Below, in pieces: positions 50,144 to 62,072 of a DNA stretch of 64,000 nt (positions are counted from its first letter, which is position 1; every line of letters begins with the position of its first letter). The notes under the pieces are model-generated. The model saw only the letters and a program-made list of their open reading frames with translations. It was not told the DNA's origin and made no database searches. Position numbers and translations under genes: made by a program. The stretch covers positions 1-64,000 of the forward strand of contig JAKOGH010000783.1 in assembly GCA_024811115.1 (NCBI GenBank). The letters run 5' to 3'. The DNA comes from Terana coerulea (taxonomy: Eukaryota; Basidiomycota; Agaricomycetes; Polyporales; Phanerochaetaceae).

Positions 50144-53100
50144 ATCCGGGATACATGTACGGGCGTGCTGGCTGGGAGGGATGGTGGTCGACGGCAGAGC
50201 GGAAGGTGGCGGCCGAGGATGACTTCAAGGACTATATCCACCCTCGCAGCCCGGCGAAGAGGCTCGGAAGATGCCTGGGGGCTAAATGGACTCGATCAAA
50301 CCATGTTCCTGACAGATGTAGACTACTCAAAACGGCGGACTCACTGTCGCCTTTGCATCATCCGCTGATGATCCCTCTCGAACCCGCACCGTCGGCCCCC
50401 GCTCGCCCTGCTTTCGGCCCAACAGACTCCCAGCCGCTCGCTCGCGGGCCCCAGGACCGTCCACGGCTGCATCGCCGCCCGCCAAAAGATGGATGGCTGT
50501 CCGCGCTGTGAGTCCCCGCCACGCTTTTCCTTCTCGAGGCGGTGGCGAGACGTGCCCGTGGCGAGTTGTATTCCGTGCAAAGCAGGCCGCAAGCCAGAAT
50601 ATTCCAAGCGACCGCTGGAAGGACAAGGAAGTCATGGTTGAGAAGACAGCTCAGCTGAGATCTGATCTCGCTTCGCGTTCTGCTTCCGGAAAATACCAAA
50701 ACAGGCAAGTGTAGTAAACGCTCTCCGCTAACGCGCAGGGCGTGCTAAAGGAGAACAACGCCGCGACAGTGGTCTCCTGCACTCTGCGGCGGTGTTGAAC
50801 ACCTAGGCTGTGCAGCTGGAGCCCTCGGAGGGAGCGCATAATTATTCGGCAACCACAGAAAGGCCCGTCATCAGCAGAGGATCACAGAATCAGACGGACA
50901 AGATGCGTTTTGCACGGTGTGCCAGCTCCCGTGAGTATGTATCATTGTGTTGTATACACATTGTACAAGCCATGGTAAATGCACTCCTATGTGCGGGAGG
51001 GATAGACAAACCTCTAGGGCAGTGGAGGCCGTGCGTCCGCTGCCTTCGGCGTACACAGTAGTCCAGTCGACCTTCAAGTTCCCTTCACGCAGGGGGGAGG
51101 CAGCTGAGGGTCACACGGACTGTGATCTTGGTCTCCGAAGGACCTTCTGTCCGTAACCGAGGCGCTTACTAGAAATCCAGAAATGTTGAATTGTCGACAA
51201 TCAATGATATACGCAGGCAACATTTGACGGTAGTCCTGTTCACCTTCTGAGACCGTGGATGCGTTTTGTCTGCTCATCTCAAAGATAATGACCAGTGGCC
51301 TGTGCTATGGGCAGCGGCTCACTTATCCCAAGGACCGTCGAGCCGAGCACCTGCCAGCACCCAGCTACATTCAGTAGTATTGCCTTCCCCTGTGACTTCA
51401 TGTAAAGCTACCGTCCAGCATGACTTCTTCCGTAAGCTTTGATAGAAGTCCACATGGAAATGTAACCGGCGGTATTGCATCTATCTTCTTGGAAGAAAGG
51501 TACCTGTTCTCGGCCTTCGATATGAGAGAATAGCAGTTTCTAATGCCCAACAGAATCAAGCATAAACTCCCAGAATGCAGGTCCGGTCTTCGAGCTTGGC
51601 TCGCTCTCGCCGCCCATCCAAGATATGAACACATGGAAGCGCGACCTAACGTTATATCTAGATGCGTACCCTGGTAGCACACACTCAAGTACATGCAACC
51701 GCATGGAGTGGCGTACGAACTCTCTTGGGCGGTGGTAGCTAGTGGTAATCTAGAGGTAATCTGGAGGCAAGCTTAATGAGTATTGCAAAGCAATTCAGCG
51801 CAATCTGAGCGCACCGTGACGAATAACGGCCCCAACGGCCTGCCCTTGCCGCAGCGTACGTTCTCCAAGTTCACAGGCCTAGACCGCTTGTCTGTACTTT
51901 TCCTTCATTTCACCCAGCAGAACTTCTAGTCATCAAGAGATTCGTGTCTTTCCGCGCCGTTCCGCTCCGCAGCGTTACAATAAGAGGGTCTCCCCAGATC
52001 TTCTGTATAGATTGCGCAGGCACACCGTCGTCGTCAGGCGAGAAATTCACTTGATCACTTCGTGCGCTGGCCTGCGCCGCCGTCCGCGGCGGTCGAACGG
52101 CGAGCCCATACAAAGCGGAGGCGCCGCTCGGAATTGTGACCGCAGCGGTTTGAAACCCAGCCTCGAGCACTTTAGGCCTCGAAAGGCTATGTGTCCCTGA
52201 AATCGGGCCGCCAGCGCTCCGTGAGGACAGATCGCATCAGAGACGGAGGCGGACCACGCACCGCCGCGGAACGCGCCTCGACTGCGCCACAAAGCCTGCC
52301 CTTGCTCCCATCCTGCCGCCGCCCCGCCCTTGTGGCACAACGCTTCGATTCGTGACTGCACCCCGCAACCGCACCTCGGCTGTCAGCTAAAATTGCGCTG
52401 GGAAGATGTGGGCGAGTCAACCCAGACCTCAGCGCTGATTAAAAGTGATAAGCTCCATCACCCTAAGTGGCCCAGGGTAGTTATATCCAATACTCGGCTT
52501 GGGGAGGCGGCCAACTGCGGAGGTCATCTGCGCAATGACCCATCCGCGGTTGTGGTTGCGTGTGCGTGCCGTGGCCAATGCGGGTTGACGTGTCGGGGCG
52601 GGGCATGTCGGCAGCTGGGAGAGCGTGGTGTGGTGAAAGGCGCGCTCTGCTAGCCGTGCGATGCCGACTGCTGCACGTCAGGTAAGCATTGTGAGGTCAA
52701 TGAAAACACAAGCGTCGGCAGCCGAATAGAGTGGTGCTGCACATGCCATAATCTCACGGCGCGCCCGGCGTGCACAAGCCAGTGATATTGCTCTAAAGGA
52801 TTTGGTGACCAACGTATGTAAGAGGAGGCATACGGAAGCACATGCACGGCGATTGGAGGGAAGGTTGGATAAAGGCGGCTTCCAACAGCGCACCTGGGCG
52901 GAGGGTTCGGTGAGTACATTATGTAGGGACGGTAAACTCGTGGTTCCCTGCCCTGCTGGGCAATTTGGCGGGATGCGAGCCACTTATTGGGCACCTGATG
53001 AGTATTTGAGATTATTGTGGGAACGACTTACTATCAGTGGTGCGTAGTATTTCATGGCTCACTATTCCTAATAGCGGCGAGTGAACTGCTGCCATGGGTT

Positions 53101-54626
53101 TCACGGCTTGAAAACCCGATACCATGGTCAGGGATTGAGTCGTTTGAGATCGAGATTGCCTCAGAGTAGCATCAGCGACGGGCAAGCGACAGGCGGTGAA
53201 AAATCCAGCAGATAGGTTTCCCACGAGTACTCACAAGGTAATTTGCGCGACAGCTATATATAGCTCAGCTAGTATTCCCACGAAGCAATGCGATCAAACA
53301 GACCGCGAATGCCCCGTTTGAAACACCATAGCAGTTACCTCAGCGGAAATTGCGCTCGAAGCCTAATCCAGAGTATCTGTGACATACAACCTGGATGAAG
53401 AGGAAGCCCGATGAAGTGTGTACTTCCATAAATCAGAGGAAAATTAACGAGACATCTGAAGAGACATACTAGTATCCCGCTATTAGCTCGTTAATCGGGG
53501 ATTAGAAAGTTATTCATGACGCACCGTCATACAGAAAGGACCCCGATGAACGAGACCGACACGAACGCTCGTGGACATACATTAAACACGGCCAGCTCGT
53601 TCTCGGAAAACCGCCATGATCTCGGACGCCGCTGCCAACAAGAATGTGAACGCGCCATTTGCCTGGATATTGGAACGTGTCAACCCACAGTGCGTGCCCG
53701 AGCCTCGATTTCCTTCACGCTGTGCTCGGTCCAGCGGTCCCTAGTACCCGCGGGCATATTTGCTGTAATGCGCGCCCACAAAAGCGTCAAAAACAATATC
53801 TGACTTTTGACTGCGGGAAACTCACGGTTGATTCTGGTGCGAAAGTATCCACGTATCCGAACCGCCTCGTATGTCCAAGAATAGAACATCTTCCCATGGC
53901 CATGCATGTCGGGTTGCTTCCAACCCACAGAGCACTCGAGCATAAATGCCATGTTGGATACTTATCATCCACCTTTCTCCACTTGCGTGCGTGCAGTACT
54001 CAATGGGGATGGGCGTTCAAATTGGGGTATCATGAACACGCGGTAGCGCTCTAAGAGTTTTTGTATGACAACCTGGAGACGATTGAGCACATTTCCTTCT
54101 CGTGTCAACTGAAGATCAAGCGTAAAGAGCTCAGGTAAGGGCAAGAACTTACGAGGTATGTTCGAGCTTCGCATCCTCAAACTGTTGCCATTGCCCTGAT
54201 GAAGCCGCTCAACAGCCATCAGCGATAATACATATCAACGCTGTAAGACAGGATTCCCATGCGTTATGCATGTTGGAAAATTCATATATCGGGAAGAATG
54301 CAGGGAGGAAGCGGGTGCAAAAGTATATCGCCAGAGATCAATGTGGTAAGGTGCAAGAGCCGCCACGCACGCAAGCGCACCCGTGCAGTATTTGCCTTTG
54401 TTTGTGCTGCGCCTTTGTGGCGCGAACGCGCGCCAAATACCGTCCAGGGCACGCCACTATCTTATCATCCGCGTGTTTTGATCGCCCTTACCATATGCAT
54501 CGAGTCGCTCGCATGCGACACGGCCCGCCATGGGCTGTATAAGCCGCCGCAGGCAGTCTCAGGGCTTTCGACTCATCCACCACCGCCCAGCTCCCGTCCT
54601 CCACGTCGCCAAACCGTCTCGCCAAC
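50144..54626. other. 4.5-kb stretch without a recognisable gene
   Basis: Only short, overlapping frames occur. GC-rich blocks (about 52050-52370 and 52560-52680) alternate with AT-richer DNA. No transposon termini, tRNA or conserved protein motif was found. It must contain the promoters of the 50143 gene (-) and bleomycin hydrolase (+). An unrecognised fast-evolving gene or a non-coding RNA cannot be excluded. Confidence 0.4.
54538..54542 (+). promoter_or_regulatory. TATA box of the bleomycin hydrolase gene
   Basis: tataa, 85 bp upstream of the ATG at 54627, followed by a CT/CA-rich leader. Confidence 0.5.
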
Positions 54627-56479
54627 ATGGGTGCTGCTCCCTCCAAGCCCGAACCCGCCCAGCCACAGGTGTCCGAGAAACAGGCGGTGTACGACGTCGC
54701 ACGGAGTCTGTCATCTCTCCACGTCAGCTCGAAGCCCAGCTCGCAGAACGGCACGCTCACGCCCTCGAACATCTCCTCGTGGGAGTCGGAGATCGCGGAG
54801 GAGCCGAGCTTGGAACTCGCGCGGACGATCCTGAACCACACCGACATCCGCCAGGCCCTGCTCAACCGCAAGTCCACCATCGCCGAGCAGCATGTGTTCA
54901 ACACGGAGCTGAAGTTCAAGACGGGGCCTATCACGAACCAGAAGAGCAGCGGGAGGTGCTGGTTGTTTGCTACAACGAATGTGCTGAGGTACAACATCAT
55001 GAAGAAGTTCAACCTCGAGGACTTCCAGCTTTCTCAGGTGCGTGACTACTAGCTCTTCGCATACAGTCTGACTGATGAAGAGCAGGCTTACTTGTTCTTC
55101 TACGATAAACTGAACAAAGCAAACTACTACCTCGAACTCATGATCCAGCACGCCGACCTGCCCATCGACGATCGCCTTATCCAGCACCTTTCTCCGGATC
55201 TCATCAGCGATGGTGGACAGTGGGATATGGCAGTCAACTTGCTCGAGGTGAGTACCAGTAGCCCAGGAGCAGTCCCTCATGTCTCATATCACCGCATTTC
55301 GTAGACGTACGGTGTCGTGCCCCAGTCAATCTACCCCGAATCCTTCCACTCTTCCATGTCCTCGCCCATCAACACCTTGCTCAAGACTAAGCTCCGCGAG
55401 CACGCCCTGATTCTGCGTGACCTCTCTTCGTCCCTGAACGCCGACTCGTCCCTCTCCTCGGCCGAAGTCCTCTCGACGCTCCGTGCCAAGAAGGAGGCCC
55501 TCGTGAAGGAGGTCTACACGATCATGAGCGCGACGCTCGGCGTGCCTCCGCTCCCTCCCTCGGGCAAGGCCCAGGCGGAGAAGTTTGTGTGGGACTTCTA
55601 TGACAAGGATGGCAAGCCCGGACGCTGGGAGGGCACCCCAAGCGAGTTCTACGAGATCGCGAAGGGAGAGTACTCGCCCAAGGACAGCTTCTCGCTTATC
55701 CATGACCCCAGGAACGACTTTGGCAAGCTGTACACCGTGGACAAGCTTGGCAACCTGTGGGGTGCCCGACCGGTGCTCTGTAGGTATCCTCATGGTTGTC
55801 ATTTGAACATCTTGCTGACTTGCTGAGCAGATGTGAACACCAAGGTCGACGACCTCAAGCAGGCGGTGGTCAAGATGATCAAGGCTGGTCAACCGGTCTT
55901 CTTCGGATGCGACGTGGGAAAGACCTCGGACAGGGACTTTGGTATCATGGACACGAACCTGTTTGAGTATGAGGTAAGTGCTCCTCACGGGTTTTGCCAG
56001 TTACTATCCACCAACGGCTCTACTTGAAAGCGCGCTTTCAACATCACCCTGGTCTCACCAAAGCCGACCGTCTCCGCATGGGCGAGTCGCAGATGACGCA
56101 CGCTATGGTCATCTCCGCCGTGCACGTCGACTCGTCCACTGGCAAGCCTATTCGCTACAAGGTCGAGAACTCGTGGGGCGAGACTGCCGGAAACAAGGGA
56201 TACTTTGTCATGAGCGACGCATGGTTTGACCAGTGCGTATATTCCTTTGGCTTTGGCCTTGTACAGCGATACCTACAAGGACTCTGTACTCTGCAGATTC
56301 GTGTACCAAGTTGTCGTGCCGAAGGCTCTGGCGCCCAAGGAGCTCGTCAAAGTTTACGAGAGTGGCGAGAAGGTCGTGCTGCCACCTTGGGATCCCATGG
56401 TGCGTTTCAGTCGGTCGCTTGAGCAATCGTGACCGTCCTCTAACTGCATTGTTTTGTTTTCCAGGGTTCCCTTGCATGA
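54627..56479 (+). CDS. BLH1: Bleomycin hydrolase / cysteine proteinase 1
   Basis: The start is MGAAPSKPEPAQPQ. Papain-like C1B catalytic elements are all present: ITNQKSSGRCWLFATTNVLR with the oxyanion Gln and nucleophile Cys, GESQMTHAMVISAVHVD with the His, and YKVENSWGETAGNKGYF with the Asn. The family forms cytosolic hexamers that trim peptides as an aminopeptidase and detoxify homocysteine thiolactone and bleomycin. Exons: 54627-55037, 55086-55247, 55305-55779, 55831-55973, about 56031-56233, and two more ending GSLA at 56479. The C-terminus past PPWDPM is a few residues, in line with the autoprocessed tail of yeast Lap3. A frame change lies at GG 56051-56052, where one more G joins AFNITL to GLTKADRLRMGES. 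Confidence 0.9.
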
Positions 56480-56697
56480 GCCTCAGCGACATGTGTAATC
56501 TGCAGCCGGAATCTGTTTGGGTGCCGCCCCTTTGTAGCATGTAAGCGATACGTATTGTCGCATACCCTCTGTAATGTTATCGCCTTCGTGGTTTTTTGTA
56601 TACGTGGTTCTATGGTTTCCATTGGCTGTAAGAGTTCAAGAGCGATTTTGAGCAGTACAGGTGCCACCCGTGACCCGAGCGCCATACAGGCGTGTCA

Positions 56698-56812
56698 CAG
56701 CTCCCTCCTCATCCTCATCTCCTTCCTTTCCCTCCTCTCCGTCTTGCTCCTCCTCTTCCACCACCTCTTCCCCTCTCTCAAGTCCCCTTCCCTCCCCCTC
56801 TCCCTCTCGTAT
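56698..56812 (+). repeat. Polypyrimidine (CT-rich) tract
   Basis: Nearly pure pyrimidine on the plus strand over about 110 bp, built from cctc, cttcc and ctcc units. Its right end overlaps the last codons of the minus-strand BTB gene (RGRGGGKG). Such homopurine-homopyrimidine DNA can adopt triplex (H-DNA) structure. On the minus strand a second frame through it encodes a Glu/Gly-rich extension, so a one-base slip would change the C-terminus of that gene. Confidence 0.7.
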
Positions 56813-58250
56813 AAGTAGATGCACTGCTATACAAGAACTCCTCATGTGCGTAACTCGTACTACTAACAGAGGGAGAAGAGGGTGTAGACTCAGGCTTTGA
56901 AATGTCGCGTGGTGCGGAACGGGGCACCAGGTTCTTCAGAAGAATGGCAAAAATCTCCTCCGCGTGCTGATAATTCCCTTGCAGAAAACTCCTGGTGGCC
57001 ACGGGCCAAGAACTGACAATATCTTCATCGTCCCAGCGATCGCAGGCATAAGCGATTTCCAGTTCTATCAGATTGGAGTATCTGTGAAAAATGAAGCATA
57101 CTCATGGGTGAGATAGCTAAGTTGGAGACCCACCTCGATGTAAACTTGCAGAACACCTCACGCAAGGCAATTGAGGGGGTCAAAGACGTTCTGATAGCGT
57201 CCAGAGCCAATCCTTCCAATACAGTGATGCCAAGCTAATAGACAGAAAAAATTGTCAGCTACTTAACGGAGAGAGAGAAATGGCAGAAGCTTATACTTTC
57301 TCAGCCAAGCGATACATGGATTTTGGCGAACATGCGGGCGCCTTGTGTAAGTCACTCAACCCATCGAGCAACACCCTTGTGCTCTTCTTCCGAGCTTTAG
57401 GATCTCGAGCCGTGAGCGGGATAAAATACACTTTGCCCGTGTACAGATAATAAATGAGGACATGCCACCTGAAATATGCCATGAACTTCATGTGCAAGGG
57501 GCATGCCGTTACATACGATGCGTCTGGATGCACGTACGTGAGGAAAGCCGTATCTCTAATGATGATTGATTGGCATGGGGGTCCATGGGAGTCGCCAGAT
57601 CCTTCAGCTGCTACGGGGTACATTTCCAGCAGTGTCACAAATGATAATCAGGAGACGCTGCGTACCGGCTCGAAACGCAGGCAACTTTGACAACTTGGGC
57701 ATCTCCGGCCCTACCCGCAGTGCCCTGCTCCGCCATCGTCCACCTCCAGCACCTGTGGCAGGAGAACAGTCTGGGAGGCCACTGATCTGCTTTCACTTTC
57801 CGGAGCCGCCGTCGGAGGACATCTAGTAAATTCGTTGGCATCCCACTCATGCCAATGCACGTCATCAGCGTCTTCGAGATCGCTGTCCGAATCATAGTCA
57901 TAATCATCCTCATAATCATCCTCAGCTTCAGGAAAGGGAGTGTATAACGTGGTGAGGGAGGTTGATTCGGAGAACCCGCTTGATAAAACTGCGTTCAATC
58001 TTTTAGGACTGTAACGACTACTGCATGCAAGCAAGAAAGGACATACGGCTCTGGAAGTAGTCGGTATGGAGTAATATAGCAGAGATGGCGAAGACCGGAC
58101 GGGGTTAATCATTCTGTACGTGGTGACAGTGCCCGATTCTGAGTCTTTGATCATGCTCCGAGTAGAGAAAAGCGAGAATTTAACGTCCACCGCCTGAGGA
58201 ACGGTCATCGTCAGTTTCAGAGCTCCCTCGGTGGGTGAAACCCATGGCGC
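56778..58250 (-). CDS. BTB/POZ domain protein, copy 1 of a tandem pair
   Basis: Coding begins in an exon at 58250 (APWVSPTEGALKL, TVPQAVDVKFSLFSTR); an upstream exon with the ATG was not found. The BTB fold follows: LLHTDYFQSLLSSGFSES, an acidic loop (DDYEDDYDYDSDSDLEDADD) characteristic of basidiomycete BTB expansions, IIIRDTAFLTYVHP, WHVLIYYLYTGKVYF and CSPKSMYRLAEKVLGI. The C-terminal BACK-like helices read IALREVFCKFTSRY and VATRSFLQGNYQHAEEI. These proteins often act as adaptors for cullin-3 ubiquitin ligases or as transcription cofactors; the target is unknown. A C4 run (GGGG 58101-58104) is one base short before VFAISAILLHTDYF. About 35-40% identical by eye to copy 2 at 58889, same strand and intron plan. 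Confidence 0.75.
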
Positions 58251-58888
58251 CTGCTAGGGTAAGGGTGGTATCCTATCTGCGATGAGACGTGGATGCTCTT
58301 TAATGGGGAGATGGGAGCCCGAGCTCATAGGAATAGCGCGCCGGGTACCCATGACTGGAACGTGCCTGCCGCGAGGGTCATAGCTAGGCTTACCTACCTA
58401 AATGAAGCTTGTTAGCGACCATGAGTCTCACCTAGTCTCTACAAGCGGAGCAGCCAGACTGCTGCGAATGGATAGTTGGTCTCGTCAGTGACTGCCAGCT
58501 GGTTCATCGCAGTAGGGAGTCAAGAAGACACATCAACGGAAGGTTTGCCACGGCCGACGACCCGGCCCGGGTGTCCGGCAGCTGCTCATATTCGAGCACA
58601 GTCGGCCACTTCGTTAATTTGCGTAACATGAGCTCCAAAAGCGCACCTACTGTAGTGACCGGAAGACGTATAGATGCGACAATTGTGATTACAAGACATA
58701 GAAATCGAGCATATCAGGATTTGTTTTCGCCTCTGACCATATGGCCATTATCCGACTCTACATTCGTGCAGAAAAATATCTCAAGGTCCAAACGTAATGG
58801 TACATTTGCTCAGCCATTGAGCGTCGACGGTGCCTAAGCTGAAAAATTGAATTCGAATGAGTTGATTGCGAGCAATGCGTGTAAGCGA

Positions 58889-60299
58889 TTACATGAAGAA
58901 CGCACCTTTAGTACCAGCAGCTCTAGCCGCTCCGCCCACCGCCACTGAAAGAAAATCCTCCCGTAGTGGGCACGCTGGTACGATACGGGCCAGCCGCCGC
59001 CGTGGTTTGCGTCGAGACAGGTGGAGTTGGCGCAAAAGGCTGGGCGGTGCCGCAGGAAGGGGTCCAAAGAGCGGAGGTGCTGAAACGACCCGGGGTTCCA
59101 CGTAGGGCGTTAATTTCTTCAAGAGCGCATCAAAGACCTCTTCTGCGTGTTGATGGTTCCCTTGCAGTAAGCTCTTCATAGCCATAGGCCAGGTCTTGAC
59201 AATGCCATCGGCACCCCAATGTTTGCAGATATAAGCGACGTGCAGCTCCGCTAATTCAGGATAGCTATTACGAGGAGGTTAAGTTCATGTGCAATAAGTG
59301 AGAAGTAATGACTGGTACCTACCGCGACGTGGTCAAGCAGAAAGTCTCGTGTAGTGCTATCGAAGGATGTAAATACATCTTGATGGCTTCCAACGCCTTT
59401 TCTTCCAACTCAGTTATACCGAGCTGTAGAAGGTCAGGGTCAGAGAAAATCGCATACACCGGTATAACGGCAACGACAGGCCTTACCTTCCCTGCCAGCC
59501 GGTACATAGATTTAGGCGAGCATGCAGGTGCCACGCCAGCGTCGTTTAGTCCTTCAAGTGATTCTCTAGTCATCCTCTTCCGAAGTGCCGGGTCAGAAGC
59601 CTTCAGAGGCAAAAATCCCACCTCGCCGGTGTACAAGAAATAAATAAGGGCGTGCCAGCTTTACAATTCTATGTCAGTGGAGGCATTTAAACCGTGTATG
59701 GAGATCACGTACGTCAGAAAGGCAACGTCCCTGACGATGATCTGACGGCATGGTGCTCCACCAGACATGAAAGGCATGACTCCGACGGATGTTGCTCCTT
59801 CCCGATTCAACGTTACGGCGGCTTGAGGTGGACCTACATTGGAGTTTGAGACTCCTGCGCTTCCCGAAGTCGGCGTTGCTCGAGGGTCCTCGACTTCAAC
59901 GTCCCATTCTCGCCACTCCACGTCGTCGGCATCTTCAAGATCACTGTCCGAATCGTCCTCGTAGTCGTCGTCATAATTTGGCTGGTCCCCAGGGAAAGGA
60001 GAATGCAATGTCGCGCCTCGGACCAAAGATGACTCTAAGAATCCACCGGACAGCACTGCACGCAAAATGAGAGCCCAATGAGCATCATAGAAGAAAAAGA
60101 CTTACGGCTGTTAAAATAGGGCGTATCCATCAATATTCTGGAAATCCCGAAGACTGGACGGGGTTTGGTCATGCGATATAGGCTGGTTGACTCTGGGTCG
60201 TTGCTTCGTGCTATGGTCCGCGTAGAGAAAAGCCAAAATTTAACATCCACAGGCTGAGGTATGCTCAACAATAGCTTCAAAACTCCATGAGTGGTGGAC
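58889..60299 (-). CDS. BTB/POZ domain protein, copy 2 of a tandem pair
   Basis: The first recognised exon gives STTHGVLKLLLSIPQPVDVK and FWLFSTR, then YRMTKPRPVFGISRILMDTP. Intron 1 (GTAAGT...GCAG) leads to LLSGGFLESSL, the acidic loop DDDYEDDSDSDLEDADDVEW, IIVRDVAFLTYV, WHALIYFLYTGEVGFLPL and CSPKSMYRLAGKV. It then has ALHETFCLTTSR and an arginine-rich end (LRQLHLSRRKPRRRLARIVP). The region is homologous to copy 1, which lies 640 bp downstream on the same strand: a tandem duplication. The starting exon is not identified; candidate upstream frames near 60300-60600 lack recognisable content. Likely a protein-protein adaptor. Confidence 0.75.
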
Positions 60300-60860
60300 C
60301 TAGATCTGTACAATATGATGTAGGCTAGAGATTCGTATCACTAGAGTGGTGGAGGGTACGGTGGGGAGTGAATGCATGTCGGGGCGTATATATATGCAGC
60401 TAAGACAATGAGTACAACGGCTACAATGTATAAAGCACTCATTCAGCAGCCACAGCGAGGTCATCACAAAGCACTTACCAACTTCAGAGCCCGGCCACTG
60501 CCAGCAGTGGCCACGGCAAGCTACTCTAGTGGTAAAGAGCGCTTGCCGTGATGTGGTGGGACGACGACAACGCCACACCATACTTGTCTTGAAAGCATTC
60601 ATATCTGTCTGAAGAGTGTCAGAGGGGGAGTGGAATACAAGATCAAGTTATGAGCATGAAGGCCGACTTCAAGTGTGCTCTTCGCTTCGAAGCCACCGCA
60701 TCGGCTCGGAACGTCCGACGCGGGACATCAGATATTAAGCGCCCATATGTGCACCACGTGGCGACTTTCTTTATGGGCGCTTCCCCACCCTGACTCCAGT
60801 CTCCAGCCCAGTCACTTCAACTTTGAGCAAGGCTTGTTGTGACCCTTCACAGTTTCAAGA
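60300..60860. promoter_or_regulatory. Spacer between BTB copy 2 and ILV6
   Basis: Divergent spacer that should hold the first exon and promoter of BTB copy 2 and the promoter of ILV6. The ILV6 side contains gcacgtggcg (an E-box-like CACGTG near 60755) and gactcca (near 60790), close to the Gcn4/CPC1 core TGACTC read as ctgactcc. General amino-acid control of ILV6 is plausible but unproven. Confidence 0.4.
60512..60550. repeat. Perfect 10-bp inverted repeat with tRNA-like D-arm loop
   Basis: cacggcaagc (60512-60521) and gcttgccgtg (60541-60550) are exact reverse complements around a 19-nt loop. The loop and right arm (ctagtggtaaagagcgcttg) read like the D-arm and start of the anticodon arm of a tRNA. 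No T-arm (GGTTCRA) follows at the right distance, so it is not a functional tRNA. Confidence 0.6.
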
Positions 60861-62072
60861 ATGGCAAGCCTACTCGCTGCTCGCTCACGTATAGCAGCCA
60901 GATCCGTTGGTTCTCGCTACTTCTCGCATACTCCGCGTACCCTGGAGGACCAAATTCCCAAACCACCACCACCAATCCATGATTCGACCTCTGCGTTGGA
61001 CTACAAGACATTTCATCGGGCGAGGCCGCCACCACTACCTGCGATGGACCTTCCCAGGTCCAGAACCGCAGAAGAGGCTGTCACAAACATTTTGTACAAC
61101 ACACCTCCACCGAGTCTTCAACCATTCAAAAGGCATGTCCTACGACCAACCTTTACTTATACCTACGCGGCTCATCATAGACGGGTATGATAGGCACGTG
61201 TTGAACTGCTTGGTGCAAAATGAGCCTGGAGTGCTGTCTCGTGTCTCCGGTATCCTGGCCGGACGAGGCTTCAACATTGACTCCTTGGTCGTGTGCCGCA
61301 CTGAGATTCGCGACCTCAGTCGGATGTGTGTCGTCCTTCGCGGGCAAGATGGTGTTGTTGAGCAGGCGAGGAGACAGCTGGAAGACTTGGTGCGCCTGCT
61401 TTAACGTTGGTTCATACCACAGAAATCTAATGGACTATCTGTAGGTCCCCGTGTGGGCCGTCCTCGACTACACAAACACAAATTGCATCCAGCGCGAGCT
61501 GCTCCTCGCCAAAGTCTCTATCCTCGGTCCTGAGTACGTGGAGGATCAATACTCCGGCGGCCCAACCCACGAACCCCGCCGCCCTGCCGCCCGCGCCCCG
61601 CCCGCGTCGCAAGCTCCCCCGCCGCCGCCCGACGCGCTGGAGGCCGCCGAGGCGAACCTCGTGCACAACTTCGAGCGCGGCATGCACCCGGGACACGACG
61701 CGCCGCCCGCGCCGCTGACGCCGACGCAGCTCCTGCGCATGAAGTCGGACAACCTGCAGGCGATCTCCATCCTCGCGAAGCAGTTCGGCGCGAAGATGGT
61801 CGACGTGAGCGAGCACAGCGTGATCGTAGAGATGAGCGGCAAGACGTCGAAGGTCGAAGCATTCATCAGCTTGCTCAAACCGTTCGGGCTCCTGGAGTCT
61901 GCTCGCACCGGTGCGTTACCACTGTGTCTTCCCGCTCTATTCCGGTTTTTGAACAGAATATCCAGGTCTCATGGCGATGCCTCGCACACCGTTTACGAAA
62001 TCTCCTGACGATGGCGATGCTGTCTCTGAAGAAGGCGGAGTCGTCGATGCCAGTCTTCTTCCTCCTGGTTAA
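60861..62072 (+). CDS. ILV6: Acetolactate synthase regulatory (small) subunit
   Basis: Exons 60861-61132, 61194-61389, 61445-61910 and 61966-62072 give 346 codons, in frame. The N-terminus MASLLAARSRIAARSVGSRY is a mitochondrial presequence. The ACT domain reads HVLNCLVQNEPGVLSRVSGI and AGRGFNIDSLVV, then LVPVWAVLDYTNTNCIQREL and the C-terminal regulatory part SDNLQAISILAKQFGAKMVD, VEAFISLLKPFG. It confers valine feedback and stimulation on the catalytic subunit of acetohydroxyacid synthase, the first step of branched-chain amino-acid synthesis. An Ala/Pro-rich insert (about residues 197-225) is unusual. Intron 1 (61133-61193) has a GC donor; its first codons would repeat the RHVL that starts exon 2. 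Confidence 0.92.

Noticed and set aside
52678..52983. 101-codon minus-strand frame beginning MARIPPNCPAGQG
   Set aside because: Overlaps equally long frames on both strands, with no hydrophobic pattern, domain or splice context to favour it.
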